64,000 nucleotides of DNA from Odobenus rosmarus divergens (Eukaryota > Chordata > Mammalia > Carnivora > Odobenidae). The translations under genes and the position numbers were made by a program. Shown in pieces: positions 21,606 through 32,899 of the stretch. Below the pieces are notes generated by a model that saw only the letters and a program-made list of their open reading frames with translations, had not been told where the DNA came from and did no database searches. The stretch's first letter is position 1; every line of letters starts with the position of its first letter. The DNA is taken from contig NW_004450459.1 in the NCBI RefSeq assembly GCF_000321225.1, positions 3,460,480-3,524,479 of the forward strand, written 5' to 3'.

Positions 21606-24600
21606 TGAGTAAATTGGCTGAAAGAAAATGAAAAGGTCAAGAAGATGGAGGCCTTGATGAACTCAAGATATGAATCACAGGAGTAAATAGCTGAGGGGTT
21701 GAAAGAATCTCACATTGGTCAGAGATGGGATATTAGAGTTTAGGACAAAATAGTTGCAGAGGATAAAAAGGTCCAGGATGGGGACCCAGGGTCTCACAGG
21801 CAGCCAACATGCATGAATGTGGTGGCCACTGTTGTTGATTAAATTCCAGAACCTTGAGGCTTTGGAACAGATCCCAAAAGAGGCAGTTTTATCATTTTTC
21901 CTTTTCACTAACGTAAGCATCATGCAGACACAACTTAACTCTACCTTATAAATTCTTAAGGAACACTCTGAAATTTGTGTTGAAAGTAGATTGATTTGGT
22001 TTTTATTATTTCCTACGTAATGAAAACATTGGTGAGGACAGCTGTGTTCCTGTTACTTTGGTAACCCCAGTGGATCCAGTTCTGCCATTTCCCCACGAAC
22101 AACACATTAACTGAGGTCCATTAAGCAATGAGCCAAGAAACACTATTTAATGTGATGGCAGTTTTCATTTAAATTATATTATAAACAATATTCCATTTGG
22201 CTAATTTACAAGATCAAAGCATAATTATTCTAGCATAGTTTCTAAAGAACAAATTAATTCAAATCACTAACAGATTTGCAGAAATTGGTTATGTAATATA
22301 GTATTTCAACAGAATAAATGATTTAAACTAGCATAACTTGTTGAAGTTAATAGTAATGCACTTGAGAATAATTCACAGAGATGTTTAATCAAAGGAAAAC
22401 ATGTAAAGATGGGAAATAGGCGAGGTTTAGAAATATACTAATATCAATGTGAATGACATTAAAATGGCTCTGCTCTATTTTAATGATATTAGTCCAGAAA
22501 ATACATAGTAACTAATAAATTAAGAAAAATAATCAGAACACTTAGAACTGATAATAGCATGACCAATGCTCTTGAACATAATTATAAAAATTATAAACTG
22601 GTAGGTAAAGCTCTCACCCTAAATATTATATTTATGTGATACCCATGTAATTTAAATGTTGATTAGGATTCTTTTCAGAGGGGAATAATTTCATTTCTAT
22701 TGTGAATATACTAAAATGTTATGTTATGTTGACAAATAAGAGTTTTTGAAAAATCTAGCCTATTCAGCTGAATAGAACAGAAATGATACATATAGATAGT
22801 AATATAATACACACAGTAACATAGAATACATAGTAATTTATCAATATTACAGTTTCTTGTTTTATAAAATTGTAGTTGGTGGATTTTGTCATAAGTTTTC
22901 ATCAGAACGGTTTCTTCTATTCAAGAGAAAAAAGGAGTGGTTTGACAGATATAGAAACTATCATTGTAGACCAGTGGCCAAACCCATTCTAAAGTTATAA
23001 TAAAGATTTCTGTTGTTTAAATCTATCAAAAAGTTAATATGCTGCTGTGTAACATTTATCTTAAAGGTCTAAATGCACTTCATCTTCTTTTCTTGCGTCT
23101 TCTCTCACATCTGCCTTTTTAATGCAGGATTTTAGCCAAGGTCCTATCCTCTGACCTCTTGTGTTTTCTCTCCCTTAAAATAAATGAACACAATCAAAGT
23201 AATGCATGCTTATTATAACTACTCAAATACTACCAAAAAAATATGATGAAAACAACAGTATTTCTCTACTTTTCTCCTAATCCCACTTGTACTTCTCAAA
23301 AACAACCTCTTAACCATCTCTGTTTTAGTAACTAATATGCTTCCATATACGTCCGTTTATTGTTCTAACAGCTCTCGATGCTATCTATTGATTCAGCACT
23401 AGGAGTTTTGAGATTTAGCATATTTATACTCCCTTTTTTTTCACCTTTGCTTTCTTCTCCCAATGTTTATAGTTAGATCATTATCTTTAATTCTCCTACT
23501 GCTTACATTTATCACTTTAAATACTATCTTTAAACCTCTGTTTCTTGTTCATTAATTTTAGTAAGGAGCCCTTAACTCTCCCTGTAAAAAATTAAGACAT
23601 CAGCTCCCTACCCTTCCTGTCATTTTTCTTCCACCCCTTTCCATATTCCGCCTTCTACCACCTACCTTTTATTTTTGTATTCTCAAAGTTAACATCTTCT
23701 TTCTTGTAACCACAGCCCAGCTTGCTTTGCTTTTTCACAGATTGATTCTAGATGTAGTGACCCAGAAACAGCATTTATGTTATTGTTATGGAAATATTGT
23801 TCGAAGTTGGACCAAGTATTACATTAAAATTGTATTGCTCTTTAATGTAGCCCTAATGTTACAACTCCCAGGGACACTCAGAGGAGACTGTGGGATTATG
23901 GCGGCTATAGAATGTGTCAGTGTGTAGGCTAGGCTGAACTACATTTCCCAGGATTCCCTTCTCTGTCTGATTCCTGTTGGGAGTGGGCCACAGAGAGACA
24001 CTTTGTGTGAGATGCTAAGGGCTGAAGTGAAGAAGTGGTCCTATTGTTTTTCTGCTCAGAAGATTGAGGCAGGGGCAACAGGGGCTGTCACTCTCTCGCA
24101 CAGTTTTTGCTTACTTACTGGTTCACTTTGTTGGCAAGGAACAGAAGCCCGGCCGTCCGTTGTTGCTGCCTTCCCTAGATTTTTCAGTTTCTTTGACATG
24201 GAGGCCAGGTGGATGTTGTTTAATTCCATGACAAAAGACCCCAGCTTATCCTGCAGAACACCCTCATCATCAAAGTTGGAGGTGGTGAAAAATGGACACA
24301 GATTCTCAGTCTGTTCTTGTAGATTTCAGCTAGAGTTTATTGGTTCTAGTATGATGACTCCCCGCTATTTTATGTATCTTCCCTTCCCCCTTGTCTGCCC
24401 TGAAGACATCTTCAAGGTCCAGCATCAGACACCAGTTGCCTCATGGTGTAAACAGCCTCTACAATTGCGTGTATGTATCTCTCTGATACAAAGATGTTTC
24501 TAACATCAATTTTCAATGAATTTTTTAAAAACATTCTACAGTTGCTTACCAATGTGTCACATCTTAGTTTGCTTCATAGTTTTCTCTGAAATTTCTCATT

Positions 24601-25038
24601 GCATTCTTTGTTCCTTGAATTTGTGACTTGATCACACTCACATTTTCCTGCCTTCTCAATCTTATTGTCTATACAGTTCCTTTTTCTTCCCTTCAGAGAT
24701 CAGCTTCCTAGAAGTCTCTCTCTCCAGCTCTAATATGATACTATGCAAAACTGTAGCTCTGGGATTTCTTTGATGTCTTTATCAAGTTAAATCTACTATT
24801 TCCTGGGGCCCATATCTCCTATTTTTGTGTACTCTCCTGTTTTGCTGGAGTATATCCTATAGTCATTTTACAGAGAAAATGTTGATGAAGAATAAATTTT
24901 TTGAAACTTTGCATATCTAAATATATTTTCAGACAGCCCTCATGATTGCTTAATAGTTTGAACATAATTTTTTTTTCCTTAGGAATTTGAAGAACTTCTT
25001 GTAGAAGCTTTTAGTGTCTTTTAGACTTGTCACTGTGT
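21606..25038. other. Long unassigned AT-rich stretch
   Basis: No recognisable SINE, L1 or LTR over more than 3 kb. The 166-codon plus-strand ORF at 24003-24503 has no domain, no splice context and no codon signal I can detect. ACTACATTTCCCAGGATTC at about 23939 resembles a ZNF143-type motif or an old LTR. 23180-23350 resembles an ancient interspersed repeat of unknown family. 22070-22420 and nearby are repeat-free and could include conserved non-coding DNA. Confidence 0.45.
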
Positions 25039-25052
25039 AAAATTCTACTAGG

Positions 25053-25254
25053 GGGCGCCTGGGTGGCTCAGTCGTTAAGCGTCTGCCTTCGGCTCAGGTC
25101 CTGATCCCAGGACCCTAGGATCGAGCCCCACATCAGGCTCCCTGCTCGGTGGGAAGCCTGCTTCTCCCTCTCCCACTCCCCCTGCTTGTGTTCCCTCTCT
25201 CACTGTCTCTCTCTCTCTCTGTCAAATAAATAAATAAAATCTTTAAAAAAAATT
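25053..25254 (+). mobile_element. Can-SINE
   Basis: GGGCGCCTGGGTGGCTCAGTCGTTAAGCG head, GGATCGAGCCCCACATCAGG, TGCTTGTGTTCCCTCTCTCACTG and an AAATAAATAAATAAAATC tail. The left flank TTCTACTAGG (25043-25052) and right flank TTTTTACTAGG (25255-25265) give the duplication, partly blurred by the T-rich tail. Confidence 0.95.
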
Positions 25255-25269
25255 TTTTTACTAGGATAA

Positions 25270-25712
25270 GTCTTCATGGGGGTCTTTTTATAGCTCTGGA
25301 TACTTGGTGAGTCCTTTTACTATAAAGACTCATGTCTTTTTTCCATTTTGGATAATTTCTTTCTATTTTTGTCTTTGACAATACTCCCCCACCATCACCA
25401 ACACTCACACTTACACACACACACACACACACAATTTTTTGTCCTGTTTTTCTAGGACTTTTATCAAAATTGGAACGTTCCATATTTGAACTCTATGCCT
25501 CTCTTTTCACTAACATTTCCATATCTCTCTAATTTTCATTAACTTTCAGGAGGTTATCGATTTTTCTTTTTTACTTCAGTGCTCATATTTTAACCTCTAG
25601 GAGCTCTTTTTTAATTCTCTAATAGTTCCCTTTGCATTGCCTTCTTATCCTTAGATTAAGAATGTAATAATATCTTCGTGAATCTCTCTGAATATATTAG
25701 ATACTTAAGGTA
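25270..25712. other. Unassigned sequence with (AC)n
   Basis: Contains the (AC)n at 25413-25433. The surrounding T-rich sequence vaguely resembles antisense LINE but is not assignable. Confidence 0.4.
25413..25433 (+). repeat. (AC)10 microsatellite
   Basis: Uninterrupted AC repeat following CACTCACACTT. Confidence 0.95.
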
Positions 25713-25714
25713 TA

Positions 25715-25830
25715 ATAGAAAAGACATCTGGATCTTGGTTGTTTAATTTGTTAAATAAGAATAATAGCTATTCCATAGGATTATTGTGAATATTAAATGA
25801 GATTATATATGAAAAATGCTTTTGTAAATT
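25715..25830 (+). mobile_element. MIR 3' fragment (weak)
   Basis: AATAATAGCTATTCCATAGGATTATTGTGAATATTAAATGAGATTATATATG parallels the MIR segment ataatagtacctacctcatagggttgttgtgaggattaaatgag. Confidence 0.6.
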
Positions 25831-25979
25831 ATAAAATATATAATATAGAAAAAAGACCTTTAAATTATTATACATTCCTCCATGATAATGTTTCTGAGTA
25901 TGGCACATTCATGCTTTCATGAACCTAGCTTTATAGTCTTACTCCCTTCTCTATTGTTTCATACACAAAATTCAAGCTG

Positions 25980-26180
25980 GGGGCGCCTGGGTGGCTCAGT
26001 CGGTTAAGCGGCTGCCTTCGGCTCAGGTCATGATCCCAGGGTCCTGGGATCGAGCCCCGCATCAGGCTCCCTGCTCGGCGGAGAGCCTGCTTCTCCCTCT
26101 CCCTCTGTCTGCTGCTCTGCCTACTCGTGCTCTCTCTCTATCTCTGTTAAATAAATAATTTAAAAAAATCTTTAAAATGA
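25980..26180 (+). mobile_element. Can-SINE
   Basis: GGGGCGCCTGGGTGGCTCAGTCGGTTAAGCG and CTGGGATCGAGCCCCGCATCAGG are near-consensus, with a CTACTCGTGCTCTCTCTC tail subtype. A perfect 13-bp duplication, AAAATTCAAGCTG, lies at 25967-25979 and 26181-26193. It is 0.9 kb from, and in the same orientation as, the preceding SINE. Confidence 0.97.
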
Positions 26181-26194
26181 AAAATTCAAGCTGT

Positions 26195-26775
26195 GCCACA
26201 CACATAATTTTCCAAGTTATTTTTCTGAGTCTTTTGTTGTTATACCACTATGCTTTGCCTTTTTTCTTGTGATACTACCATATACCCCCAGTATTCATTC
26301 TCCACTTCTTCCTCAGTAATAAAATCCTCAGTTTTTAGCAAGACACATCATTTTTCCACCTCTCCACCTCTCTTGTGGTTGATTCTGGGAGTAGATAGAA
26401 TCAGCGTATGCAACTACCATTAAGTGTCTGGAAATAAAGGGGTTATGCCCTTCTTCCCTACCACCTCCTGCCTTCCTGCTGGCTGGAATGCAGATATGAC
26501 GACTGGAAATCAAGCAGCCCTCTTAGAGCCTGAGTTGGAAGTGACATGCAGAAGTTGGGTGGGAAAACAGCATGGAGGGAACACCCTGGATTCCTATCCC
26601 TGGAGCACAATACTAACACCAGACTAATTATGTCCAGGTCTCTCTTACTGGAGAGAGAGATAATTTCTTAACTTGTTGGACCAATGTTATTTTGGGTTTT
26701 CAACTACTCAAGGATTAATCTAATCCTGACTAATACATTCCCCATCAATCCATGACACTATTTACTCATCTTTTA
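26195..26775. other. Unassigned sequence
   Basis: No repeat recognised. The overlapping ORFs of about 60-67 codons on opposite strands near 26330-26630 are not credible genes. Confidence 0.45.
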
Positions 26776-26779
26776 AGAC

Positions 26780-26965
26780 TCAATTAAAATATCACTCATT
26801 CTAGTAAACCCTGCCTAATTAGGACTTCCCAATTAAATTTAGTGTCTCATCTCTAGAGTGTATTTTTCATGAGACCAAGGATCCCATTTCTCTCATTCTC
26901 CACTTTATGCCCAGTGCCTAGAACAACATGTGGGACCTATTATTCACTCTTTAAGTCTTTGATAA
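26780..26965 (+). mobile_element. L2 3' fragment (diverged)
   Basis: AAAATATCACTCATTCTAGTAAACCCTGCCTAATTAGG then TTTTCATGAGACCAAGGATCCCATTTCTCTC and CCCAGTGCCTAGAACA follow the L2 3' order (gaggccttccctgacc... gagggcagggattttgtct... cctagaacagtgcctgg). Confidence 0.65.
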
Positions 26966-26969
26966 ATAT

Positions 26970-27534
26970 ACATAATTCTATGGCCCTTAGGACTTTATGG
27001 CTGCCTCTACTATAACATATATACTTTTCACCAAGCTGCTTTTCTAACTCAAATTGTAACCTTGCCCATAACTATATGTGGGTAAACCATATATTATCAT
27101 CACCTATTTTGCTCATCTATATATAGTACATGTCTGACAGTCTATGAATTGAGTGCTTTAAAATGAGAATAAATTTAATAATATATAAAAATTTTAATTT
27201 TAAACAAAATTTATATAAAAGTCTTAAAATTTAGGGTGAACTGCATCAACACTGCCATCAAAAAGTAGTGTTTCCTCTCTCCTGAGACAATTTAGTGATT
27301 CTGTCTTTCTTAAACATCATAGAGCAGATCACAGGCTGACTGTGGGCAATTTACTAAAGTCCCAAACTTCCTTTTCTTCTTTTTTTTTTTAATCACTATT
27401 GGGAGTCAATATCTATCACATTTGTTATCTTGGACTGTGCTTAACACATGTGCTTAGTTAGGTGGTAACTACAATTCTTATAATGACTAATAAAACACAT
27501 TATCTTTCAAATTTGAAGATTTAAGGTTTTATGC
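26970..27534. other. Unassigned AT-rich sequence
   Basis: No element recognised. Confidence 0.45.
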
Positions 27535-27725
27535 ACCCTCATTTATTCATCAAATATTTGCTTGGCCCCTGGTTCTGACGATACAACATCCACGTTCATC
27601 CTCTAGTAACATAGCCTCTACACAACAATTACAAGTATGATGAGTGCTGCCGGGGAAGATGTGGCAGAAGCAGGGCCAGATGATGCATAGTGTGCATGGG
27701 ATGCTGAAGATTTGAGAAAAGCTAT
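27535..27725 (-). mobile_element. L2 3' fragment (antisense)
   Basis: TTTATTCATCAAATATTTGCTTGGCCCCTGGTTCTGACGATACAACATCC and AATTACAAGTATGATGAGTGCTGCCGGGGAAGATG match antisense L2 3' order (ataagtgctatggagaa...). Confidence 0.7.
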
Positions 27726-27954
27726 TACAGGCGTTCGGAACGCGTGAGGGGCTTATGGGTCAGGTTTACATAAAAAGATTACTCCTCCCCAGACCCTTAG
27801 TCTTTCAGTTTCTATTCACCCATAGAACTCAGCTCCAGTGACATTTCCTGGGGGAAGCCCTCCTTGGTACCGCAGATTACATCTGGTTTTCCTATTACAC
27901 ACCTGGTCTTTCTTCTTCAGAGTATCACAAATACAAGAGTTAATAATGTTTTTT

Positions 27955-28154
27955 TGTTTGTTTTTTAAAGATTTTATTTATTTATTTGACAGAGAGAGAC
28001 AGTGAGAAAGGGAACACAAGCAGGGGGAGTGGGAAGGGGAGAAACAGGCCCCCCTCTGGTCAGGGAGCCCGATGTGGGGCTTGATCCCAGGACCCTGAGA
28101 TCATGACCTGAGCCGAAGGCAGATGCTTAACGACTGAGCCATCCAGGTGCCCCA
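27955..28154 (-). mobile_element. Can-SINE (antisense)
   Basis: TTAAAGATTTTATTTATTTATTTGACAGAGAGAGACAG start and CATCCAGGTGCCCC end. A 17-bp duplication with one mismatch, AGTTAATAAT[G/A]TTTTTT, lies at 27938-27954 and 28155-28171. Confidence 0.97.
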
Positions 28155-28171
28155 AGTTAATAATATTTTTT

Positions 28172-30205
28172 AAAAACTTGCATGTGAATAGGATTTTTAA
28201 AATAAATCATTCCGTATGTGTCCTATTTGCTATTTAAACAGATTCTGTCATTAATTTTTGAAACACAGTTATCTCTTAATTACATTTTTAGTTGAGCAAG
28301 TCCAACTTTTATAATATTTTGTGTTATTAAAAATCAACAGTTGTGAATATGTGTGTGTAAATGTATATAAATGGGCATAATGTTAAATATAGAAAACCCT
28401 AATGCATATATGCATTTAACACATATATTTTTAAGATATCAGATAGTAGCACTATTCTAAATTTTAACATATTCTATTTGAAGCAAGACACCAAATATAC
28501 ATGTAAGTCAATTCTTTGACAGTCTGTATTTTTAAATATTTTCAAATTTAATGTATTTTTGAGAGTAAAAGTAATTTACTGTTTTTCTCTTAAAATCATG
28601 ATAGTAGCACTAAAATCCTTCGACTCATTTATTTTCGTTAAACACCTAACACCTTTCAAATGTCAAAAAATCTATTATGAACGACATGTTTTTCTCATAT
28701 GTAAGACAAACTAATTGATTTTTTTTTTTAGCAACAAAATCAGGTCGTGGGAGAAAAAGGAAGGAGTTTGATGTATTCATCCTAAAATGGCAAGGGTAGT
28801 GTGAATGAGAAGTAAAAGGTTATGTAAATGAAGGAGGTTAAGACCCAAAAGGTTATGACACAGTTGGATCATTCTCATTACAGAAACATTAACATAGATG
28901 AGTACAATCTGCAGACCAGCTAAATCCAAATTGCACAACTGCACCCAAGGGGACTGAAACGATTTCAATAGTTTCTTTAAACATAGAGCTAAACAATTTG
29001 AGTTTGAAAGGGTTGCTAAGTTATTTAGAAGAACTGTTTAATCTTTAACAGTAAAATATTAAACCAAAGAGATTTTTTTGATCTATTACTTATTTCCAGA
29101 GAGCAATAAATTTATTATTCACATACTCTGAATGAGCTTGCATCAATCACTACAAGACGTTCAATCAAATTCATCTTGAAAAATGAAATGGCAAATGCAT
29201 TTAAATTCAGGAAAGCCAATTTGGGGCAATTGACTGTAATTAAGAATGTTCACTGGGATGAGGTCTACTAGATTCATGAATATATAAGAAAGAGCCTTGA
29301 AAACACTAAAAGTTAAATATCAGAGTCGGGATTTTAACATCCAGCGGAAAATAAGACCAGAAAGGTTTGTGTGAGTGAGTGAGCGAGTAACTGAGCAAGT
29401 GACTGAGTATGCTTGAGTGTGTTTAGGGGCGTGTGTATGTGTGTGTGTGAGCGTGCATGCGTGTGTATGTGCATGTGTGGAGAACTACAGTTAAGATTCC
29501 CAAAAGGAAGAATTGTAACTCTTCCTCCCTCCCAAGCCCCAAGCCTCACCACCATCAGAGAGTGATATATTCCTCATCTTTACTCTTCCTACCAAAGACT
29601 TGGAATCTTGTGAGTTTCTATTTAAATTATGGAAACTTGATAGGAAAGGCCTTGAAGAGTATACCGTAAGAAGAGTATGCCATGGAGGTGTAGCATCAGG
29701 AAAATTCACTCTCTGAAACCAAGCTTTTAGGGAGAAGCCAAAGGTTCCCTGCCATCCTCCTGAGTAAGTACTATTTGAGCAAAGAACGGCCACAGTTATC
29801 GTTCCTGCAACTACAAAACAGTAAATCCAGAGCAAACTCTTCCTGCATGCGAAACAGGTCGTCTCACCATTAGTTTGAGGCTTAAAAAGATGGTGCCTTC
29901 TGAAGTGCAATTAAATGTGATGCCCTGAGCTTGCTAGAGTCCCAGTAACACCTTCAACTGGCGTCTTCCCAAGGTGAGCCATATTGATGTTGCTGGCAAG
30001 CAGTGGTGCCAATTTAATTAATACTTTTGACTGCACCGTCTTCAAAAGAGTAGTTCTAAATTTAACCAAAGCACTTGCCAGGATGCCAAAAATTAACATA
30101 TTTGGTTGCCTTCACTCTTCCAACAACAGTCCTTGAACAACTGCCAAGTGCAGAGCACTTGGGTAGGTGCCTTGGGAACACATAGCCACATACAGGAGTG
30201 GGCTG
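28172..30205. other. Unassigned, repeat-poor sequence
   Basis: 28200-29330 is AT-rich with no recognised repeats. 29368-29479 holds a degenerate TGAG/GT-rich tract. Overlapping minus-strand ORFs at 29491-29910 (139 codons) and 29911-30099 (62 codons) are unrecognised. The longer one has one hydrophobic segment but no known domain. Confidence 0.4.
29368..29479 (+). repeat. Degenerate (TGAG)n/(GTGT)n tract
   Basis: GTGAGTGAGTGAGCGAGTAACTGAGC-like units grade into GTGTGTATGTGTGTGTGTGAGCGTGCATGCGTGTG. Alternating purine-pyrimidine portions (about 29428-29470) could favour non-B DNA. Confidence 0.85.
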
Positions 30206-30210
30206 TAGTT

Positions 30211-30237
30211 AAAAAAAAAAGAAAGAAAGAAAGAAAA
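30211..30237 (+). repeat. A-rich tract with (GAAA)n
   Basis: Ten A followed by four GAAA units. It resembles the end of a retroposon tail, but no body is recognised upstream. Confidence 0.9.
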
Positions 30238-30239
30238 GT

Positions 30240-31170
30240 ACAATCAACTAAAACGCAAGGCAGAGTGTGGTAAATGCCAAAAGTTAGATTCAAATGCAAA
30301 GGTTTTGAGAGCTCAGTAAAGGCAGATAATATATCCTCACTTCTCTTTCGCCCACTGCAGTAATGCGCTTCCAAACACCTGCTCTTCCTGTCCCCCACCC
30401 CCGCTCCAAGTCTCCTTCCTTTCCCGATCAGCATAGATCCTGTGCAGACTTCAGTTTCAGGTTCCTTCAATCTCCTAACCTTCCTGTCTGTTACCTCTGT
30501 CCACCCTGCAAATTCTCAGCTGGAGAACATTCTGAAGTTCCAAAGCTTCTATTCCAAAAAATATGTATTCTTGATCGAAAACCTCACATAATTGTAAAAA
30601 ATTATGCCACCATTACAAAGTTAAGATGTCTCACCTCCAAGAGACCTTCAGGACAACCTGTTAATCCTTTGATTTTCCTCAGCAATGACTTCTCAGTTAT
30701 TCTCTTCAGCACACATCCAGAACCTCCAACAGTCTCTGTAAATGTACTATTCAACCGTTGCTCTTTAGTCTCAGCAGGGAGAAAACCAGGATCACAGAGC
30801 GTGAACTCCCTCAGGGTCTGGTTCACGTGGGCGCTTCCTCAGGCTTTTTTTCTTCACAAGTTCTTGTCCAAGCCTGATTTCCCCATCCATGCTCCAGAGC
30901 TCAGCCAGTCTCCTCCAAGACCTTCCTTCAGCAATTTTGAGGCCTTTCACCTTCAAGTGGTTCATCTCCACTGGCTCTTTCCTTTCAGTCTGCAAATTTG
31001 TGTAAATCTCTCTCTCGGCAAATAATGCATTCTTCACCATCTTTTGACTTGTATGGATATGTATGATCATTGCTTTTTTTAGATTATAAAGGCTCACAGT
31101 GGAATATTTGAAAAATGCAGAAATGTATAATTAAATAAAAGTTACTTCAATCCCATAGTCCAGAAATTAC
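30240..31170. other. Unassigned sequence holding the longest ORF
   Basis: The 220-codon plus-strand ORF at 30363-31025 has no recognisable domain and overlaps antisense ORFs of similar quality. The final part (about 30930-31020, ending with words like TCCACTGGCTCTTTCCTTTCAGTCTGCAAA) resembles a 5' interior segment of L2. A decayed LINE origin is therefore more likely than a gene. Confidence 0.4.
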
Positions 31171-31187
31171 CATTTCAGTTAATTCTT

Positions 31188-31385
31188 TTTTTTTTTTAAG
31201 ATTTTATTAATTTATTTGACAGAGAGAGACACAGCAAAAGAGGGAACACAAGCAGGGGGAGTGGGAGAGGGAGAAGCAGGCTTCCTGCTGAGCAGGGAGC
31301 ACGATGCGGGGCTCGATCCCAGGGCGCTGGGATCATGACCTGAGCCGAAGGCAGACGCTTAACGACGGAGCCACCCAGGCACCCC
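31188..31385 (-). mobile_element. Can-SINE (antisense)
   Basis: Poly-T, TTAAGATTTTATTAATTTATTTGACAGAGAGAGACAC start and GGAGCCACCCAGGCACCCC end. A 13-bp duplication, TCAGTTAATTCTT, lies at 31175-31187 and 31386-31398. Confidence 0.97.
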
Positions 31386-31398
31386 TCAGTTAATTCTT

Positions 31399-31765
31399 TA
31401 CCATATTGGTGTATTCCTTCTATATTTTATTTTGTACATTTATATGTGTGGGTTTTTTTATTTTGTAACAAAATTTTAATTTAAAATACTGTTTAAATCC
31501 TAATGTTTTCACCTTATTATATCAAGAATATTATTTAAAAAAAGAACATTATCTTTGTCAAATATTTCTTGAAAAATAATTTTAATGGTGACAAGTTAGT
31601 CCACTTATTGCTGTAGCCTACATTTTTTCCCCACACTGTGGGATTAACAATATTTTATAATATTTGTCACTTGAAAGGACAGATAAATATATTTTTACTT
31701 AAATTTGTATGACTTCAATTTAAGTATTATTTTATCTCTGTTTACCAGTCATTTTGTCTTCTTTT
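31399..31765. other. Unassigned T-rich sequence
   Basis: Together with 31080-31170 it resembles an ancient repeat interrupted by the SINE. The same style of sequence occurs at 61200-61470. Family not identified. Confidence 0.4.
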
Positions 31766-31769
31766 ATGA

Positions 31770-32200
31770 AATATCTGTTGCTGTACTTTGCCCACGCTTC
31801 TACTTATTTATGAGACTGCAAGTATTAACTCTTTTTCATATATGTACCAATAATTTTCCTACTTTGTTATATGCCTTTTAGTTTTATTTATGGTATTATT
31901 TTAAATTTAAATGATCAAAGTCTTAGATTTATTCTGTCGCTTTTATGCACTTAAATCATCCCCATTCCTGAAAATATACACAATTTTTCTTTTTCATAGA
32001 GACTTCACTTGTTTACATTTAACTCTACACCTCCTTGTAATTTATGTGGAGCTACAGTATGAGGTGAAAATCCAATTTAACTTGATCTTTTCATAATAGG
32101 GCAGCAATGATGTCCATAGCGTTTATTAAACCATCATTCCTGTCTACTCTGATTTGTGATGTCATCTTTATTATTTATTCTATTATGCCATCCTGTTGGC
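31770..32200 (-). mobile_element. Old L1 ORF2 fragment (antisense)
   Basis: TTGCTGTACTTTGCCCACGCTTCTACTTATTTATGAGACTGCAAG and GTATGAGGTGAAAATCCAATTTAACTTGATCTTTTCATAATAGG...TTTATTAAACCATCATTCCTGTC match antisense L1 ORF2 C-terminal sequence. Highly diverged, no open frame. Confidence 0.65.
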
Positions 32201-32204
32201 CTTC

Positions 32205-32650
32205 TTGTCCTTCTGCCGTTCTGCTCCGTTCTCTCCAGCAAGCTGACCTTCCCAGGCTTTTTCCCACACTCCTTAGTAACTTGCCATCAGCGCATGTCGG
32301 GGGAAGCCCTGATAAGAGGAAAAGAGGAGTCAAGGTATTTCTCCCCTCTTCCTGCTTCAGGTGACACCTTGAGCAGAGATTGCATTTCTCCGTCCCTGCT
32401 TGGACAGGTGCCCCGTCATTTTACCTGGTTTCCCTCATTGACCCAGCGCTGAGCTCTAGGAGCTCCGCCCCCTTCTTGCGTGTCCCTCCAGCCTAGGGGT
32501 GTGGCCGTGGCCCCTGTGTTGTTCATCTTTGGGTGCCTTCTCAGTCCCTTTTATCACCAGTGTAACCCAGTACCTGCATCAAGTTTCCTCTGCTTTAAAT
32601 ATTCAGTTTAATTTTGCTTTTCCTGCTTGAAACCTAACTGGTGGCTATCA
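32205..32650. other. Local GC-rich patch, unassigned
   Basis: GC content rises clearly over 32205-32530, with GAGCTCCGCCCCC (Sp1-type GC box) at about 32459-32472 and GGGGTGTGGCCG (KLF-type CACCC relative) at about 32496-32508. No ORF with a domain. It may be an old LTR or a small regulatory patch. Confidence 0.4.
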
Positions 32651-32899
32651 CTCCTAGTCACTAATGTATGTGTTCTTTTCTGTACCGGGGCTACAATTTC
32701 AATGATTGCAGCTTTTAGAAAACATTTTCATTTCACTCGGGTTTTATAAAATATTGTTCCCTAATTTTGTTTTGGAAAAACTAATTTTTTCAAGTGAATT
32801 TTAAAATTATTTTGTCAGTTTTTAAAATAATTTTATCTTACTGACATGCTTAAAGAAACACTCATGTGAGTAAACAAAAATACCTATACAAAATGTTTA

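Noticed and set aside
24003..24503. 166-codon ORF as a gene
   Set aside because: No domain, low-complexity-free but unremarkable composition, no codon signature, and it probably overlaps an old repeat beginning near 23930.
25469..25491. U6 snRNA-like words AAAATTGGAACG and CGTTCCATATTT joined at CG
   Set aside because: Only 22 bases match, the central 60 or so bases of U6 are absent, no promoter or tail is visible, and GGAACGTTCC is a simple palindrome. Chance or an unrecoverably deleted pseudogene.
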